In this document: in pieces, positions 23,632 to 32,757 of the stretch | How the letters are laid out: each line of letters starts with the position of its first letter | How positions within the stretch are numbered: position 1 is the first letter of the stretch | Assembly: GCF_001721645.1 (NCBI RefSeq) | Contig: NZ_CP017141.1 | Span: 3,720,001-3,784,000 of the forward strand | Origin: Pedobacter steynii | GTDB taxonomy: Bacteria; Bacteroidota; Bacteroidia; Sphingobacteriales; Sphingobacteriaceae | Direction: 5' to 3' | Length of the DNA: 64,000 nt | Notes under the pieces: model-generated | Databases searched by the model: none | What the model saw: only the letters and a program-made list of their open reading frames with translations | Told to the model about the DNA's origin: nothing | Translations under genes and position numbers: made by a program

Positions 23632-23681
23632 GAACAGGAAATCAATTGGCGTTGGACCTGCTCCTATCATGTCATTTTAAA
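23632..23681 (+). ncRNA. Repeated structured element, copy 3
   Basis: GA-A-CAGG (23632-23638) pairs with CCTG-C-TC (23657-23663) with one mismatch. The loop carries AATCAATTGGCGTTGGA, and TATCATGTCATTTTAAA follows. The SusC start codon at 23692 is 10 nt downstream. It lies inside the operon. Confidence 0.6.
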
Positions 23682-23691
23682 CTATACAAAT

Positions 23692-26600
23692 ATGTACTAT
23701 CTTGCTAAAGAGAGGGAGCGTTATGCCCTGTCTTTAACCTATCCGGCGGACCGGAAAACTACCGCTTCCCGGAAAATCAATGCTTCATTTATAATAAAGT
23801 CAAAAGTGGGTTTTTCTGCTTTTCTGACCGCCTGCCTGGTCATCCTGTTGCTGTTTCCTTTTGGGATCAACGCACAGGAGAATCAGCCCATCATTAATTC
23901 TACACTTGTCGGCCAGGTACTGGATGCAAAAACCAAAGAGGTGCTGCCCGGAGTATTGATCCAGATTAAAGGAACGACCCATAAAGTCGCCACAGATGAT
24001 AAAGGCCGGTTCAATTTCAGGACAGGTCAGAAGTTCCCATACACCCTGATCATCAGTTATATCGGTTATGAAAAGATTGAGCTGAACGTAACCGGAAGTC
24101 CCGTGGAAGTCCTGTTAAAAGAGATCAGCAATAACCTCAATGATGTGGTTGTGGTTGGTTACGGAACACAACGCAGAAAAGATGTAACGGGATCCGTATC
24201 CTCTCTGAAACTGGAGGAAGTAAAAGGGCAGGTAGTCAGTTCTGCTGAACGCCTGCTGCAGGGATCTATTCCCGGGGTGCAGGTGACACAATCTACCGGA
24301 CAGCCAGGGGGAGGAGTAAGTGTGCAGGTCCGGGGCTCGGCCTCTCTGACTGCGGGTTCACAACCCTTGTATGTGATTGACGGATTTCCTTTTTATAACG
24401 ATGAAAAGCTCGCAGATGCAGGGGTAAGTAATGGCCCGAAAATTAACCTGCTTTCGGCCATAAACCCAGGAGATATCGAATCCATTGATGTCCTGAAAGA
24501 CGCTTCTTCTACTGCAATATACGGTTCAAGAGGAGCCAATGGGGTCATCATCATCAATACAAAAAAAGGAACTGCAGGAAAATCTTCGATTACTTTTGAC
24601 AGTTATTACGGTTCTCAGAAAGTAGTGAAGACACTTCCTTTGCTCAATGCTGCCGAATGGGGGGCATTGAGAAATGACGCTTTGAACAATGCAGGAAAAG
24701 CACCTTATTATACACAGGAACAGCTGGATGCATTGGGAACAGGGACGGACTGGCAGGCTGCTGCTTTTCGTAGCGCTCCGGTTCAAAGCCACAACATTTC
24801 GGTATTAACCGGTTCTGAAAAAACAAAGTTTGCCCTTTCAGGAAATTACTTCAAACAGGAGGGGGTATTACAAAATACAGATTTCAACCGTTATTCAGGC
24901 CGTTTGAATGTAGAACATCAATACAATGAACGCCTGAAAATTGTCGCCTATATTGCCGGGAGCAATTCCAAAGCACAAATCGCCCCTCAGTCGGTGGTGC
25001 CGAATTTATTGCTGATGTCGCCGGCTGTTCCCCTATATAATGCTGATGGTACTTTTTACCTGAAAAGCCCCTATGAAGGGGCTTATGGAAATCCAATAAA
25101 TACCTTGTATAATCAATTGAACGAAACCCGTACCAATCTGGTCCTGGGAAACGCTTCTGCAGATTACCGGATTATTGAAGGCCTGCAAGCAAAGGTTTCT
25201 GCCGGTATCCTGATCGTCGACAATAAGCAGAACAGATACTTACCTTCCAGCGTATATGAAGGCAGCGGCACATCTGGTCTTGGACAGGTAGGGAGTTTAT
25301 TTACTACCAGATGGCTCAATGAAAATACGCTGAGCTATACGAAGAAGGTCAATGAAATTCATAATTTCAATGCTTTAATTGGCTTTACGCAGGAAGCTGC
25401 GGTAACCAAAGGTGCCATTGCTGCCGCGGCTGGCTTTGCTTCGGATGAAACGAGTTTTAACAACCTTTCCTCGGGGATTATTTCTCAAACCCCCTCTTCA
25501 TCGGCTTATGATACCGCTTTAAATTCATTTCTGGCAAGGGTAAACTACGGCTATGGTAATAAATACCTTTTAACCTTAACCCTTCGTGCAGATGGCTCTT
25601 CCCGTTTTTCAAAGGGGCATCAATGGGGAACCTTTCCCTCCGCTGCGATTGCCTGGAATTTGAGTGAAGAAAACTTTCTGAAAGGTCATCCCTCCATTTC
25701 TAATTTGAAACTTCGTTTTAGCGCCGGACTAACCGGAAATCAGGAAATCCCGGCTTATCAGTCTTTTGCAAGGGAAGTTTTTTATCGTTATAACTTTAAT
25801 GGCAACAATGTCTCCGGTTTTGCTCCGGGAACCAATGCCAATCCGGACCTGACCTGGGAAAAAACAGCACAGTATAACCTGGGGATTGATCTGTCTTTGT
25901 TCAATAGCCGAATTAATCTGGTTTCAGATGTTTACTATAAGAAAACAACAGATCTGTTGTATAACATCACGGTACCTTCAACAAGTGGCTTGTTAGATTT
26001 CTCCACACTTCAAAGTCAGATTTACCAGAATATCGGAGCAGTAGAGAATAAGGGATTTGAGCTGGGAATAAATACTAAAAACCTGGTCGGAGATTTCAAA
26101 TGGGGAACGAATGTGATTTTTGCTGTCAACAGGAATAAAGTGTTGAGCCTGGATGGGGTAAATCAGATTATTCCTGACAGTTCCCTGCCTTCCATTGCAG
26201 CGGTAGGGTATCCGATTGGTTCCTTTATCGTGTATAAAACAAATGGATTGATTTCCGCAGGAACTCCTCCGGGTAAGGCCCTGACACCTTCTTCCAATAA
26301 AGCTGCGGGTGGACAACAATATGTAGATAAAAACGGGGATGGGGTCATTACCCAGGCCGGCGACAGGTTCATTATTTCCAATCAGCCTTTATTTACCGGT
26401 GGGTTGACCAATAATTTCAGTTTCCGTGGGTTTGACCTTTCCGTCTTTCTCCAAACTTCCTATGGAAATAAGTTATACAATCAGAACCGCGGTACTTTAG
26501 AATTAGGAACTGGTTATACGAATGCCCCACGTACCTTATTGAACCGCTATTCCGAAACAAACACCAATACCGATGTGCATAGTGCCTATACCGATCCGGC

Positions 26601-26877
26601 AGTAACCATTGCAGACCGATTCATTGAAAATGCTTCTTACCTGCGTTTGAAGAATCTTTCTATAGGATATACCTTACCTCAGAAGGTGCTGAACAAGGCG
26701 AGGCTGAAGAACCTCAGGTTTTATATTTCCGCACAAAACCTCTGGACCTGGACCAATTATACAGGTTATGATCCTGAAGCAAACTTTAACGGACAGTCGG
26801 CCATCAATTCGGGCGTGGACAATGGAGTTTATCCCAATAGTAAAACCTTTACGGGAGGCGCATCCCTTTCCTTTTAA
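23692..26877 (+). CDS. SusC/RagA-family TonB-dependent transporter (sulfatase operon)
   Basis: Protein of 1061 residues. A long charged N-region of ~38 residues precedes the hydrophobic signal (FSAFLTACLVILLLFPFGINAQ). The carboxypeptidase-like domain follows (VGQVLDAKTKEVLPGVLIQIKG), then the SusC box LNDVVVVGYGTQRRKDVTGSV, plug (YVIDGFPFYND; SSTAIYGSRGANGVIIINTKKG) and barrel to a C-terminal GGASLSF. No internal Met would remove the extended N-region. The gene begins 10 nt behind element copy 3, which may set its translation separately within the operon. With SusD and the sulfatases it probably imports sulfated compounds. Confidence 0.92.
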   Translation: MYYLAKERERYALSLTYPADRKTTASRKINASFIIKSKVGFSAFLTACLVILLLFPFGINAQENQPIINSTLVGQVLDAKTKEVLPGVLIQIKGTTHKVATDDKGRFNFRTGQKFPYTLIISYIGYEKIELNVTGSPVEVLLKEISNNLNDVVVVGYGTQRRKDVTGSVSSLKLEEVKGQVVSSAERLLQGSIPGVQVTQSTGQPGGGVSVQVRGSASLTAGSQPLYVIDGFPFYNDEKLADAGVSNGPKINLLSAINPGDIESIDVLKDASSTAIYGSRGANGVIIINTKKGTAGKSSITFDSYYGSQKVVKTLPLLNAAEWGALRNDALNNAGKAPYYTQEQLDALGTGTDWQAAAFRSAPVQSHNISVLTGSEKTKFALSGNYFKQEGVLQNTDFNRYSGRLNVEHQYNERLKIVAYIAGSNSKAQIAPQSVVPNLLLMSPAVPLYNADGTFYLKSPYEGAYGNPINTLYNQLNETRTNLVLGNASADYRIIEGLQAKVSAGILIVDNKQNRYLPSSVYEGSGTSGLGQVGSLFTTRWLNENTLSYTKKVNEIHNFNALIGFTQEAAVTKGAIAAAAGFASDETSFNNLSSGIISQTPSSSAYDTALNSFLARVNYGYGNKYLLTLTLRADGSSRFSKGHQWGTFPSAAIAWNLSEENFLKGHPSISNLKLRFSAGLTGNQEIPAYQSFAREVFYRYNFNGNNVSGFAPGTNANPDLTWEKTAQYNLGIDLSLFNSRINLVSDVYYKKTTDLLYNITVPSTSGLLDFSTLQSQIYQNIGAVENKGFELGINTKNLVGDFKWGTNVIFAVNRNKVLSLDGVNQIIPDSSLPSIAAVGYPIGSFIVYKTNGLISAGTPPGKALTPSSNKAAGGQQYVDKNGDGVITQAGDRFIISNQPLFTGGLTNNFSFRGFDLSVFLQTSYGNKLYNQNRGTLELGTGYTNAPRTLLNRYSETNTNTDVHSAYTDPAVTIADRFIENASYLRLKNLSIGYTLPQKVLNKARLKNLRFYISAQNLWTWTNYTGYDPEANFNGQSAINSGVDNGVYPNSKTFTGGASLSF

Positions 26878-26896
26878 TTCTATAGAACATCAGAAA

Positions 26897-28447
26897 ATGA
26901 ATATCCTCAAATATTTTTCATTAATCTTCCTTATTGCCGGGTTAAGCTCCTGCGCTAAACTTAAGGAAGATCCAGGTACTTTTATTACAGCGGAAGAGTA
27001 TTATAAAACAAAAGCAGATGCCATAAATGCGGTTAATGCAGCATATTTCCTTTTAAACTCAGGTGGGCCTTCTGTTCAGACCCCATACAATACCTTATTC
27101 GCTACGGGTATGGACTTCATGTCGGACGACATTGATCCGGGACCTGGGGCAACAAATGCGGATGTACGTTCGCAGGCAGTGCTCAATCATTCTTCCACCG
27201 GATTGAGGGTACTTCAGTTGTGGCAACAACACTATGCCGGGATTAAAAAGGCAAATATTGCAATAGACAAGGTGCCGGAAATTGCAGATCCGGCTTTAAC
27301 TCCCGCACTGAAAACCAGATTGGTAGGGGAGGCGAAACTCTTAAGGGCCCTATATTATTTCAATCTGGTCCGTTTATTTGGCGGAGTGCCGCTGATTCTT
27401 CATGATCAGCCCGGAGTAACCATCTCTGACTTTCAGATTGCCCGTAATTCCGTGGCTGAGGTATATGCTCAGGTGGAGCAGGATTTTATAGCGGCTGCGG
27501 CGGTATTGCCGGATGTTTATACCGGCGCGGATATTGGAAGAGCTACTGCCGGCGCGGCAAAATCCCTGTTGTCAAAGGTATATCTGACCCAGGAAAAATG
27601 GACTGAAGCGGCGGCAAAGGCAGAGGAAGTAACCGGGCCTTTTCCATATGGACCAGGATCGAGTCCTTACCGGTACGATCTTTTTGCCGATTATGCACAG
27701 GTATTTCTTCCGGCGTATAAAAATGGAAAGGAACATATTTTTTCAGCCCAGTTTAAGTCCAATTCTTTAAGCCAGGGTAACAACCAGGCGCCAAGAGGTG
27801 CCCGTTCAGGGGTACCGGGGATGCAAGGCTCCTATACGGATCAGGTCAGGTTTTATACAGAAGGAACGGATAAATTTTTCAGCATCTATAAACTATATGA
27901 AGCCCATGATCAAAGAAAGAAAAGGGGGAGTTTTGTAACCCGCTTTCTGGGTTCTGATGGAAAATGGTATGGTGACCTGAATGATAAGTCTATTCCCGGA
28001 GATTCTATTCCCTATCTCAATAAGTACTGGGATCCCGATCAGTCGGCAAATTTAAGTGAATCTGCAGCCAATGTTCCTATCATCAGGTATTCTGAAGTAT
28101 TGCTGATACTCGCCGAAGCAGAAAATGAAGCCAAGGGGCCTACAGCTAAAGCCTATGCTGCTTATAACCGGCTGAGGGAACGTGCAGGTTTAACGCCGGT
28201 TTCGGGATTGAATAAAAATCAGTTCAGGGAGGCCCTATACCTTGACCGCCGGTTGGAGCTGGTATGGGAAAATCAACGTTGGTTTGACCTGATCAGAGAG
28301 AAAGATGCCTCAGGAAAAATTATCCTCGAAGATGCCCTCAGGAAAGTTGGAAAAGTCAATGTGTCTGTTCCTAAACACCTGCTTTTCCCGATTCCCCAGC
28401 AGGAAATCGATTTGAACCGCAAACTCATTCAAAACCCGGGATGGTAA
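26897..28447 (+). CDS. SusD/RagB-like outer-membrane lipoprotein (sulfatase operon)
   Basis: Protein of 516 residues. The start at 26897 gives the lipoprotein signal MNILKYFSLIFLIAGLSSC; a longer frame opens inside the SusC gene and is ignored. KLKEDPGTFITAEEYYKTKADAINAVNAAYF, LRALYYFNLVRLFGGVPLI and the C-terminal LPIPQQEIDLNRKLIQNPGW (read here as FPIPQQEID) are classic RagB/SusD signatures. It binds substrate at the cell surface for the SusC partner 19 bp upstream. The classical SusD type differs from the SusD-like_2 type of the riboswitch unit, so the two transporters are not recent duplicates. Confidence 0.92.
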   Translation: MNILKYFSLIFLIAGLSSCAKLKEDPGTFITAEEYYKTKADAINAVNAAYFLLNSGGPSVQTPYNTLFATGMDFMSDDIDPGPGATNADVRSQAVLNHSSTGLRVLQLWQQHYAGIKKANIAIDKVPEIADPALTPALKTRLVGEAKLLRALYYFNLVRLFGGVPLILHDQPGVTISDFQIARNSVAEVYAQVEQDFIAAAAVLPDVYTGADIGRATAGAAKSLLSKVYLTQEKWTEAAAKAEEVTGPFPYGPGSSPYRYDLFADYAQVFLPAYKNGKEHIFSAQFKSNSLSQGNNQAPRGARSGVPGMQGSYTDQVRFYTEGTDKFFSIYKLYEAHDQRKKRGSFVTRFLGSDGKWYGDLNDKSIPGDSIPYLNKYWDPDQSANLSESAANVPIIRYSEVLLILAEAENEAKGPTAKAYAAYNRLRERAGLTPVSGLNKNQFREALYLDRRLELVWENQRWFDLIREKDASGKIILEDALRKVGKVNVSVPKHLLFPIPQQEIDLNRKLIQNPGW

Positions 28448-28471
28448 GTCTTCCTATAAAAAAATAAGATT

Positions 28472-30088
28472 ATGAGTCAGCGAATTAACCTTTTAACCGC
28501 CTTATTCTTTGGACTGAATATTAGCCAGGGACTTGCTCAACCGGGAAACTCAGTACCGGGACAACGGGCCGCTGGAAAATTGCGGTCCAGGCCAAATGTC
28601 CTGATCATTCTTGCTGATGATCTTGGCTTCTCGGATATTGGTGCATTTGGTTCAGAGATCCATACTCCTTCTTTAAACAAGCTGGCCAAAGAAGGAGTGA
28701 TCTTAAACCAGTTTTATAATGCAGGAAGGTGCTGCCCTTCCCGGGCTTCGCTGTTAACAGGCTTATATCCGCATCAGGCGGGAATAGGAGATATGGTTCA
28801 GGACAAAGGAACCGAAGCTTATCAGGGGTATCTGAGTAAACATAGCGCGACAATTGCAGAGTTGTTAAAACCACAGGGTTACCAGACCATCGTTTCCGGA
28901 AAATGGCATGTGGGTTTGGTTCCTTCAGCCTTTGCAGTGAACAGGGGATTTGACAAATCCTTTACCCTGCAAAACAATGGCAGCAGCTATTTTAATTCGC
29001 AGCCCCTGTACAACGATGGAAGAACGGTTAGTTTTCAATTGAACGGACAGGAGCTGAAACGCCAGGATACTTCCCTTTATTTAACACAGGCGATCACTAA
29101 TTTTGCCCTGAAATCACTGGATGAAATCAAGGATCAGCCCAATCCGTTTTTTCTATATGTAGCCTATAATGCTCCTCACTGGCCGATTCAGGCCTTGCCG
29201 GAAGATATAGCGAAATATAAAGGCCGTTATTTATCAGGCTGGGATGTGTTGAGGAAGGAACGTTATGAAAAACTTCTGGCTTCGGGTATCCTGAAAAAGG
29301 AATGGACATTATCACCACGCTTTGAAAATGCGAAAGAATGGAAATCCCTGTCGGCGGATGAAAAGGAGCTATGGGATACACGCATGGCGATTTATGCCGC
29401 TATGGTTGACCGTATGGATGCGGGAATAGGACAGATCCTGAATAAGCTCAGGGAGATCAAAAGAGATAAAAATACCCTGATCATCTTTCTTTCCGATAAT
29501 GGGGGCAGTGCCGATGAAGTGAAAAACTGGAACTACGTCATTCAGAAAAATGGAACTCCGGGTAGCGTAAATTCGATAGACAGCTATGAGGCTCCCTGGG
29601 GAAATGTAAGTAATACCCCCTTCCGCCTTTTTAAGAAAAATACACATGAAGGAGGCATTGCCTCTCCCTTTATCGCCTGGTATCCTGGTTTAATTCCTTC
29701 GGGATCTTTAAACGGACAACCCGCTCACCTCATCGATATTTTACCCAGTATTCTGGAACTGACCGGAACAAGATATCCTTCACGGTTTAAAGGCAATACT
29801 TTAACCCCATTGCCGGGACGCAGCCTTCTGAGGGGTTTAAAGGGTAAAAAGGAAAGCGCTGGCAGGCCCCTTTTCTGGGAGCATGAAGGAAGCCGGGCGA
29901 TCCGGGAAGAGGATTGGAAACTCGTTGCCGAACTTAATTCGCCATGGGAATTGTATCACCTGAAATCAGACCGTACAGAAACGCATGATCTTGCAGGGAA
30001 ATATCCGGAGAAGGTTAGGCAGCTGGAAAAAAAATACCTGGAATGGGCCGCAGCAGTTGGGGTTCAGGACTGGAATACCATCAAATGA
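28472..30088 (+). CDS. Secreted Cys-type sulfatase 1
   Basis: Arylsulfatase-family enzyme of 538 residues with a signal peptide (ends near GLAQ). The formylglycine motif is C87-C-P-S-R91 followed by ASLLTG. Metal-binding residues are seen in LIILADDLG and in FLSDNGGSADEV; SGKWHVG holds the active-site Lys/His. The mature enzyme needs conversion of C87 to formylglycine by an FGE; a secreted FGE candidate lies at 39598-40440. It hydrolyses sulfate esters, releasing sulfate in the periplasm. The gene is 24 bp behind SusD. The sulfated substrate is not determinable. Confidence 0.93.
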   Translation: MSQRINLLTALFFGLNISQGLAQPGNSVPGQRAAGKLRSRPNVLIILADDLGFSDIGAFGSEIHTPSLNKLAKEGVILNQFYNAGRCCPSRASLLTGLYPHQAGIGDMVQDKGTEAYQGYLSKHSATIAELLKPQGYQTIVSGKWHVGLVPSAFAVNRGFDKSFTLQNNGSSYFNSQPLYNDGRTVSFQLNGQELKRQDTSLYLTQAITNFALKSLDEIKDQPNPFFLYVAYNAPHWPIQALPEDIAKYKGRYLSGWDVLRKERYEKLLASGILKKEWTLSPRFENAKEWKSLSADEKELWDTRMAIYAAMVDRMDAGIGQILNKLREIKRDKNTLIIFLSDNGGSADEVKNWNYVIQKNGTPGSVNSIDSYEAPWGNVSNTPFRLFKKNTHEGGIASPFIAWYPGLIPSGSLNGQPAHLIDILPSILELTGTRYPSRFKGNTLTPLPGRSLLRGLKGKKESAGRPLFWEHEGSRAIREEDWKLVAELNSPWELYHLKSDRTETHDLAGKYPEKVRQLEKKYLEWAAAVGVQDWNTIK

Positions 30089-30115
30089 TCATTGACCAAT
30101 TAAAAATGAAAAAAA

Positions 30116-30856
30116 ATGAAACAGTTAAAACAGCTTTTATTCCTCCTTTTGATTCCTCTGGGAGGAATCGTTAACGCACAATCTCCTGCAGCCGTCAAAG
30201 AATCATCAGGTTCACTGGCCTCAGTGGCAACTAAGGCAAAAGCAAGGGACGCACAGATTCTGGATGCAAGAACCAGCGAAGAGTTTGCACAGAACCACCT
30301 GGCAGGTGCGATCAATATTGACCCTGCATCTTTAACACTTGAAAAAGACATCGCCCGCTTATCTAAAGATAAACCCACTTTTGTGTATTCCATCGCGAAT
30401 GGCCGGAGTGTGGCATTGGCAAAAAAACTTTCTGAACAAGGTTTCAGAGAAGTTATTGTCCTTCCGGGAGGTATTGCCAACTGGATTGGATCAGGATATC
30501 CGATTGTAAATAATGCGAAGAAAGGCGTTTCTCTTTCGCCGGCTCAATTTGAGACTTTGACGGCATCCTCAGATTTTGTTCTGGTAGACTTCGGCTCCAA
30601 ATATTGCGGAGCCTGTAAAAAACTGATTCCTGTTCTGGATACTTTGGAAAAGAAAAGCGGATTTGCAGCGAAAATTGTGCGGATCGAGGCTTATGACCAG
30701 ACGGAGCTGCTGAAAGCGCTTAAAATCAATCAGCTTCCAACACTGGTGCTTTATCATGGTAAAAAACAAGTCTGGAAGAAAGCAGGGCAATCGACTGCTG
30801 CGGAGATTGAAGCTGTTGTTGCACAACATCAGACAGAATTGGCAAAAGGAAATTAA
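30116..30856 (+). CDS. Secreted rhodanese-like/thioredoxin fusion
   Basis: Protein of 246 residues with signal peptide (ends VNAQ). Residues ~35-130 are rhodanese-like (ILDARTSEEFAQNHLAGAINI; VIVLPGGIANWIGSGYPI), but the position of the catalytic Cys is Ser92 in YSIANGRS, so sulfur transfer there is unlikely. Residues ~145-246 are a thioredoxin fold with an intact CxxC (C164-G-A-C167) and the cis-Pro motif QLPTLVLY. The thioredoxin part probably reduces or protects cysteines in the periplasm, perhaps including sulfatase cysteines before formylglycine formation. It lies between the two sulfatase genes. Confidence 0.88.
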   Translation: MKQLKQLLFLLLIPLGGIVNAQSPAAVKESSGSLASVATKAKARDAQILDARTSEEFAQNHLAGAINIDPASLTLEKDIARLSKDKPTFVYSIANGRSVALAKKLSEQGFREVIVLPGGIANWIGSGYPIVNNAKKGVSLSPAQFETLTASSDFVLVDFGSKYCGACKKLIPVLDTLEKKSGFAAKIVRIEAYDQTELLKALKINQLPTLVLYHGKKQVWKKAGQSTAAEIEAVVAQHQTELAKGN

Positions 30857-30869
30857 AGAACGCTTAAAG

Positions 30870-32702
30870 ATGAACAAAAGATCAATTATAGCCTGGCTGC
30901 TTCTGGGCAGCGGGCTCAGTTACTCAGAAGGGTACTCACAAAACATCATACAACAGCAACAGGCATTTCAGGGAGTGATCGGTAAAACGCTGGCCGATTC
31001 CAAAGAATCCTGGACGAAGCCGGTTAAGGCTCCTGCCGGAGCACCCAATGTTATTTGGATTCTGCTGGATGACGTAGGATTCGGGGCCACGAGCACCTTA
31101 GGAGGAGTGATCCGTACGCCTACATTTGATAGCCTGGCCAATCAGGGCCTTACTTATACTAATTTTCACACTACCGCAATCTGTGCGCCTACCAGATCCG
31201 CATTGCTGACCGGAAGGAATAGTCATTCGGTACACATGGGCGGATTTGCGCATGTCAGCTTATCTGCCGGTTTCCCCGGTTACGATGGCCGCATTCCTTC
31301 AGATAAAGGAACCGTAGCAGAAATACTCCGGGAAAGCGGATACAATACTTTTGCCGTAGGGAAATATGGATTGACACCAGATGAAGATGCTACGGATGCC
31401 GGTCCATTTGACCGCTGGCCATCAGGGAAGGGCTTTGATCATTTCTTTGGTTTTCTGGGTTCGGCAACGGATCAGTATAAACCTGATCTGGTGGAAGACA
31501 ATGCCCATGTTCAGCCTGATGGCAGACACCTGAACGAGCAGATTACGGATAAGGCCATCAGCTTTATTGAAAGACAACAAAAGGCAAATTCAGGAAAACC
31601 TTTCTTTTTATACTATGCGCCAGGGGCGACACATTCCCCGCATCAGGTGGCTACCGAATGGAGTGACCTTTATAAAGGGAAATTTGATAAAGGCTGGGAT
31701 GTTTTCAGAGAAGAAGTATTCAAAAGACAAAAGCAACGTGGAATCATTCCTGCCAATGCCGTATTGCCGGAACGTAATTCAAACATCAAAGCCTGGAATA
31801 AACTTCCGGAGGATGAGCGGAAGCTATATAGCCGTTTTATGGAGATTTATGCCGGTTATCTGAGTTATACTGATCATGAAGTCGGCCGGGTAATCAATTA
31901 CCTGAAATCAACAAAACAACTGGAAAATACCCTGGTCTTTGTGATTATAGGAGATAATGGGGCCAGTAAGGAGGGAACCTTTAGCGGGACAATAGACCTG
32001 CCAAGAGGGGCAGTAAATAAGCTGAGTCAGCAGGAAATTATACAGCATAACCTGCAGGCTTCAGGAGAAATCGGTACTCCAAAATCTATTCAGGGAAATT
32101 ACCCGTTAGGATGGGCACAAGCCTTGAATACGCCTTTTAAACAATGGAAGCAGGATGCAAATTCGGAAGGAGGAACAAGAAACCCACTGATTGTTTATTA
32201 TCCTAAAGGAATAAAAGATAAGGGAACGATCAGGACTCAATATAGTCATGTGATCGATTTACTACCGACTACATTGGAGTATACGGGAATTAAAGCACCG
32301 GAATACATCAGGGGGATTAAGCAGGATTCCATTCAGGGCACCTCTCTGGTTTATTCTTTTGATGATGCAAAAGCAGCTTCTCAACATCGCATTCAGCACT
32401 ATTATATTTTCGGGGCAAGATCCATCTATAAAGATGGCTGGAAGGCGGCACTTTCCTATCATCCTGATTTGCTGGATTTATCAAATGATAAAGAAGGACT
32501 TCCAAAGAACTATGTTCAGAACGTATGGGAATTGTATAACCTGAATGAAGATTTCAATGAGCGGACCGACCTGGCGAAGAAGAATCCGGCAAAGCTGGAA
32601 GAGCTGAAAGCACTGTTTGAAGTTCAGGCAAAGAAATTTAACCTCTATCCGTACATCACCTGGGACGATGTATACAATACCAGGATCCACAAGAACTACT
32701 AA
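30870..32702 (+). CDS. Secreted Cys-type sulfatase 2
   Basis: Protein of 610 residues. The start at 30870 gives the signal MNKRSIIAWLLLGSGLS...GYSQ; the longer frame in the preceding gene is a shadow. The sulfatase motif is C105-A-P-T-R109 within TTAICAPTRSALLTGRNSH. Metal ligands appear in WILLDDVGFG and FVIIGDNGAS, with GKYGL and HSPHQ in the active site. It differs clearly from sulfatase 1 (large insert, different motif), so the two probably act on different sulfate esters. It is the last gene of the operon; a T-rich hairpin follows. Confidence 0.93.
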   Translation: MNKRSIIAWLLLGSGLSYSEGYSQNIIQQQQAFQGVIGKTLADSKESWTKPVKAPAGAPNVIWILLDDVGFGATSTLGGVIRTPTFDSLANQGLTYTNFHTTAICAPTRSALLTGRNSHSVHMGGFAHVSLSAGFPGYDGRIPSDKGTVAEILRESGYNTFAVGKYGLTPDEDATDAGPFDRWPSGKGFDHFFGFLGSATDQYKPDLVEDNAHVQPDGRHLNEQITDKAISFIERQQKANSGKPFFLYYAPGATHSPHQVATEWSDLYKGKFDKGWDVFREEVFKRQKQRGIIPANAVLPERNSNIKAWNKLPEDERKLYSRFMEIYAGYLSYTDHEVGRVINYLKSTKQLENTLVFVIIGDNGASKEGTFSGTIDLPRGAVNKLSQQEIIQHNLQASGEIGTPKSIQGNYPLGWAQALNTPFKQWKQDANSEGGTRNPLIVYYPKGIKDKGTIRTQYSHVIDLLPTTLEYTGIKAPEYIRGIKQDSIQGTSLVYSFDDAKAASQHRIQHYYIFGARSIYKDGWKAALSYHPDLLDLSNDKEGLPKNYVQNVWELYNLNEDFNERTDLAKKNPAKLEELKALFEVQAKKFNLYPYITWDDVYNTRIHKNY

Positions 32703-32718
32703 ACCACCTAAACTAAGA

Positions 32719-32757
32719 AAGGTTGTCATCTGACAGCCTCTTCTTTATTTATTTTCG
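32719..32757 (+). terminator. Terminator of the sulfatase operon
   Basis: AGGTTGTC (32719-32726) pairs with GACAGCCT (32731-32738), with one G-T pair and an ATCT loop, followed by a T-rich stretch. It runs into the 3' end of the convergent acetyltransferase gene. Confidence 0.6.

Noticed and set aside
21764..23681. Three repeated elements as transposon ends, MITEs or promoters
   Set aside because: All copies are in one orientation, lack terminal inverted repeats and target duplications, and do not match TAnnTTTG promoter boxes; stem changes are compensatory.
30116..30500. Active rhodanese sulfurtransferase
   Set aside because: The catalytic Cys position holds Ser92, so the usual persulfide chemistry is not possible there.
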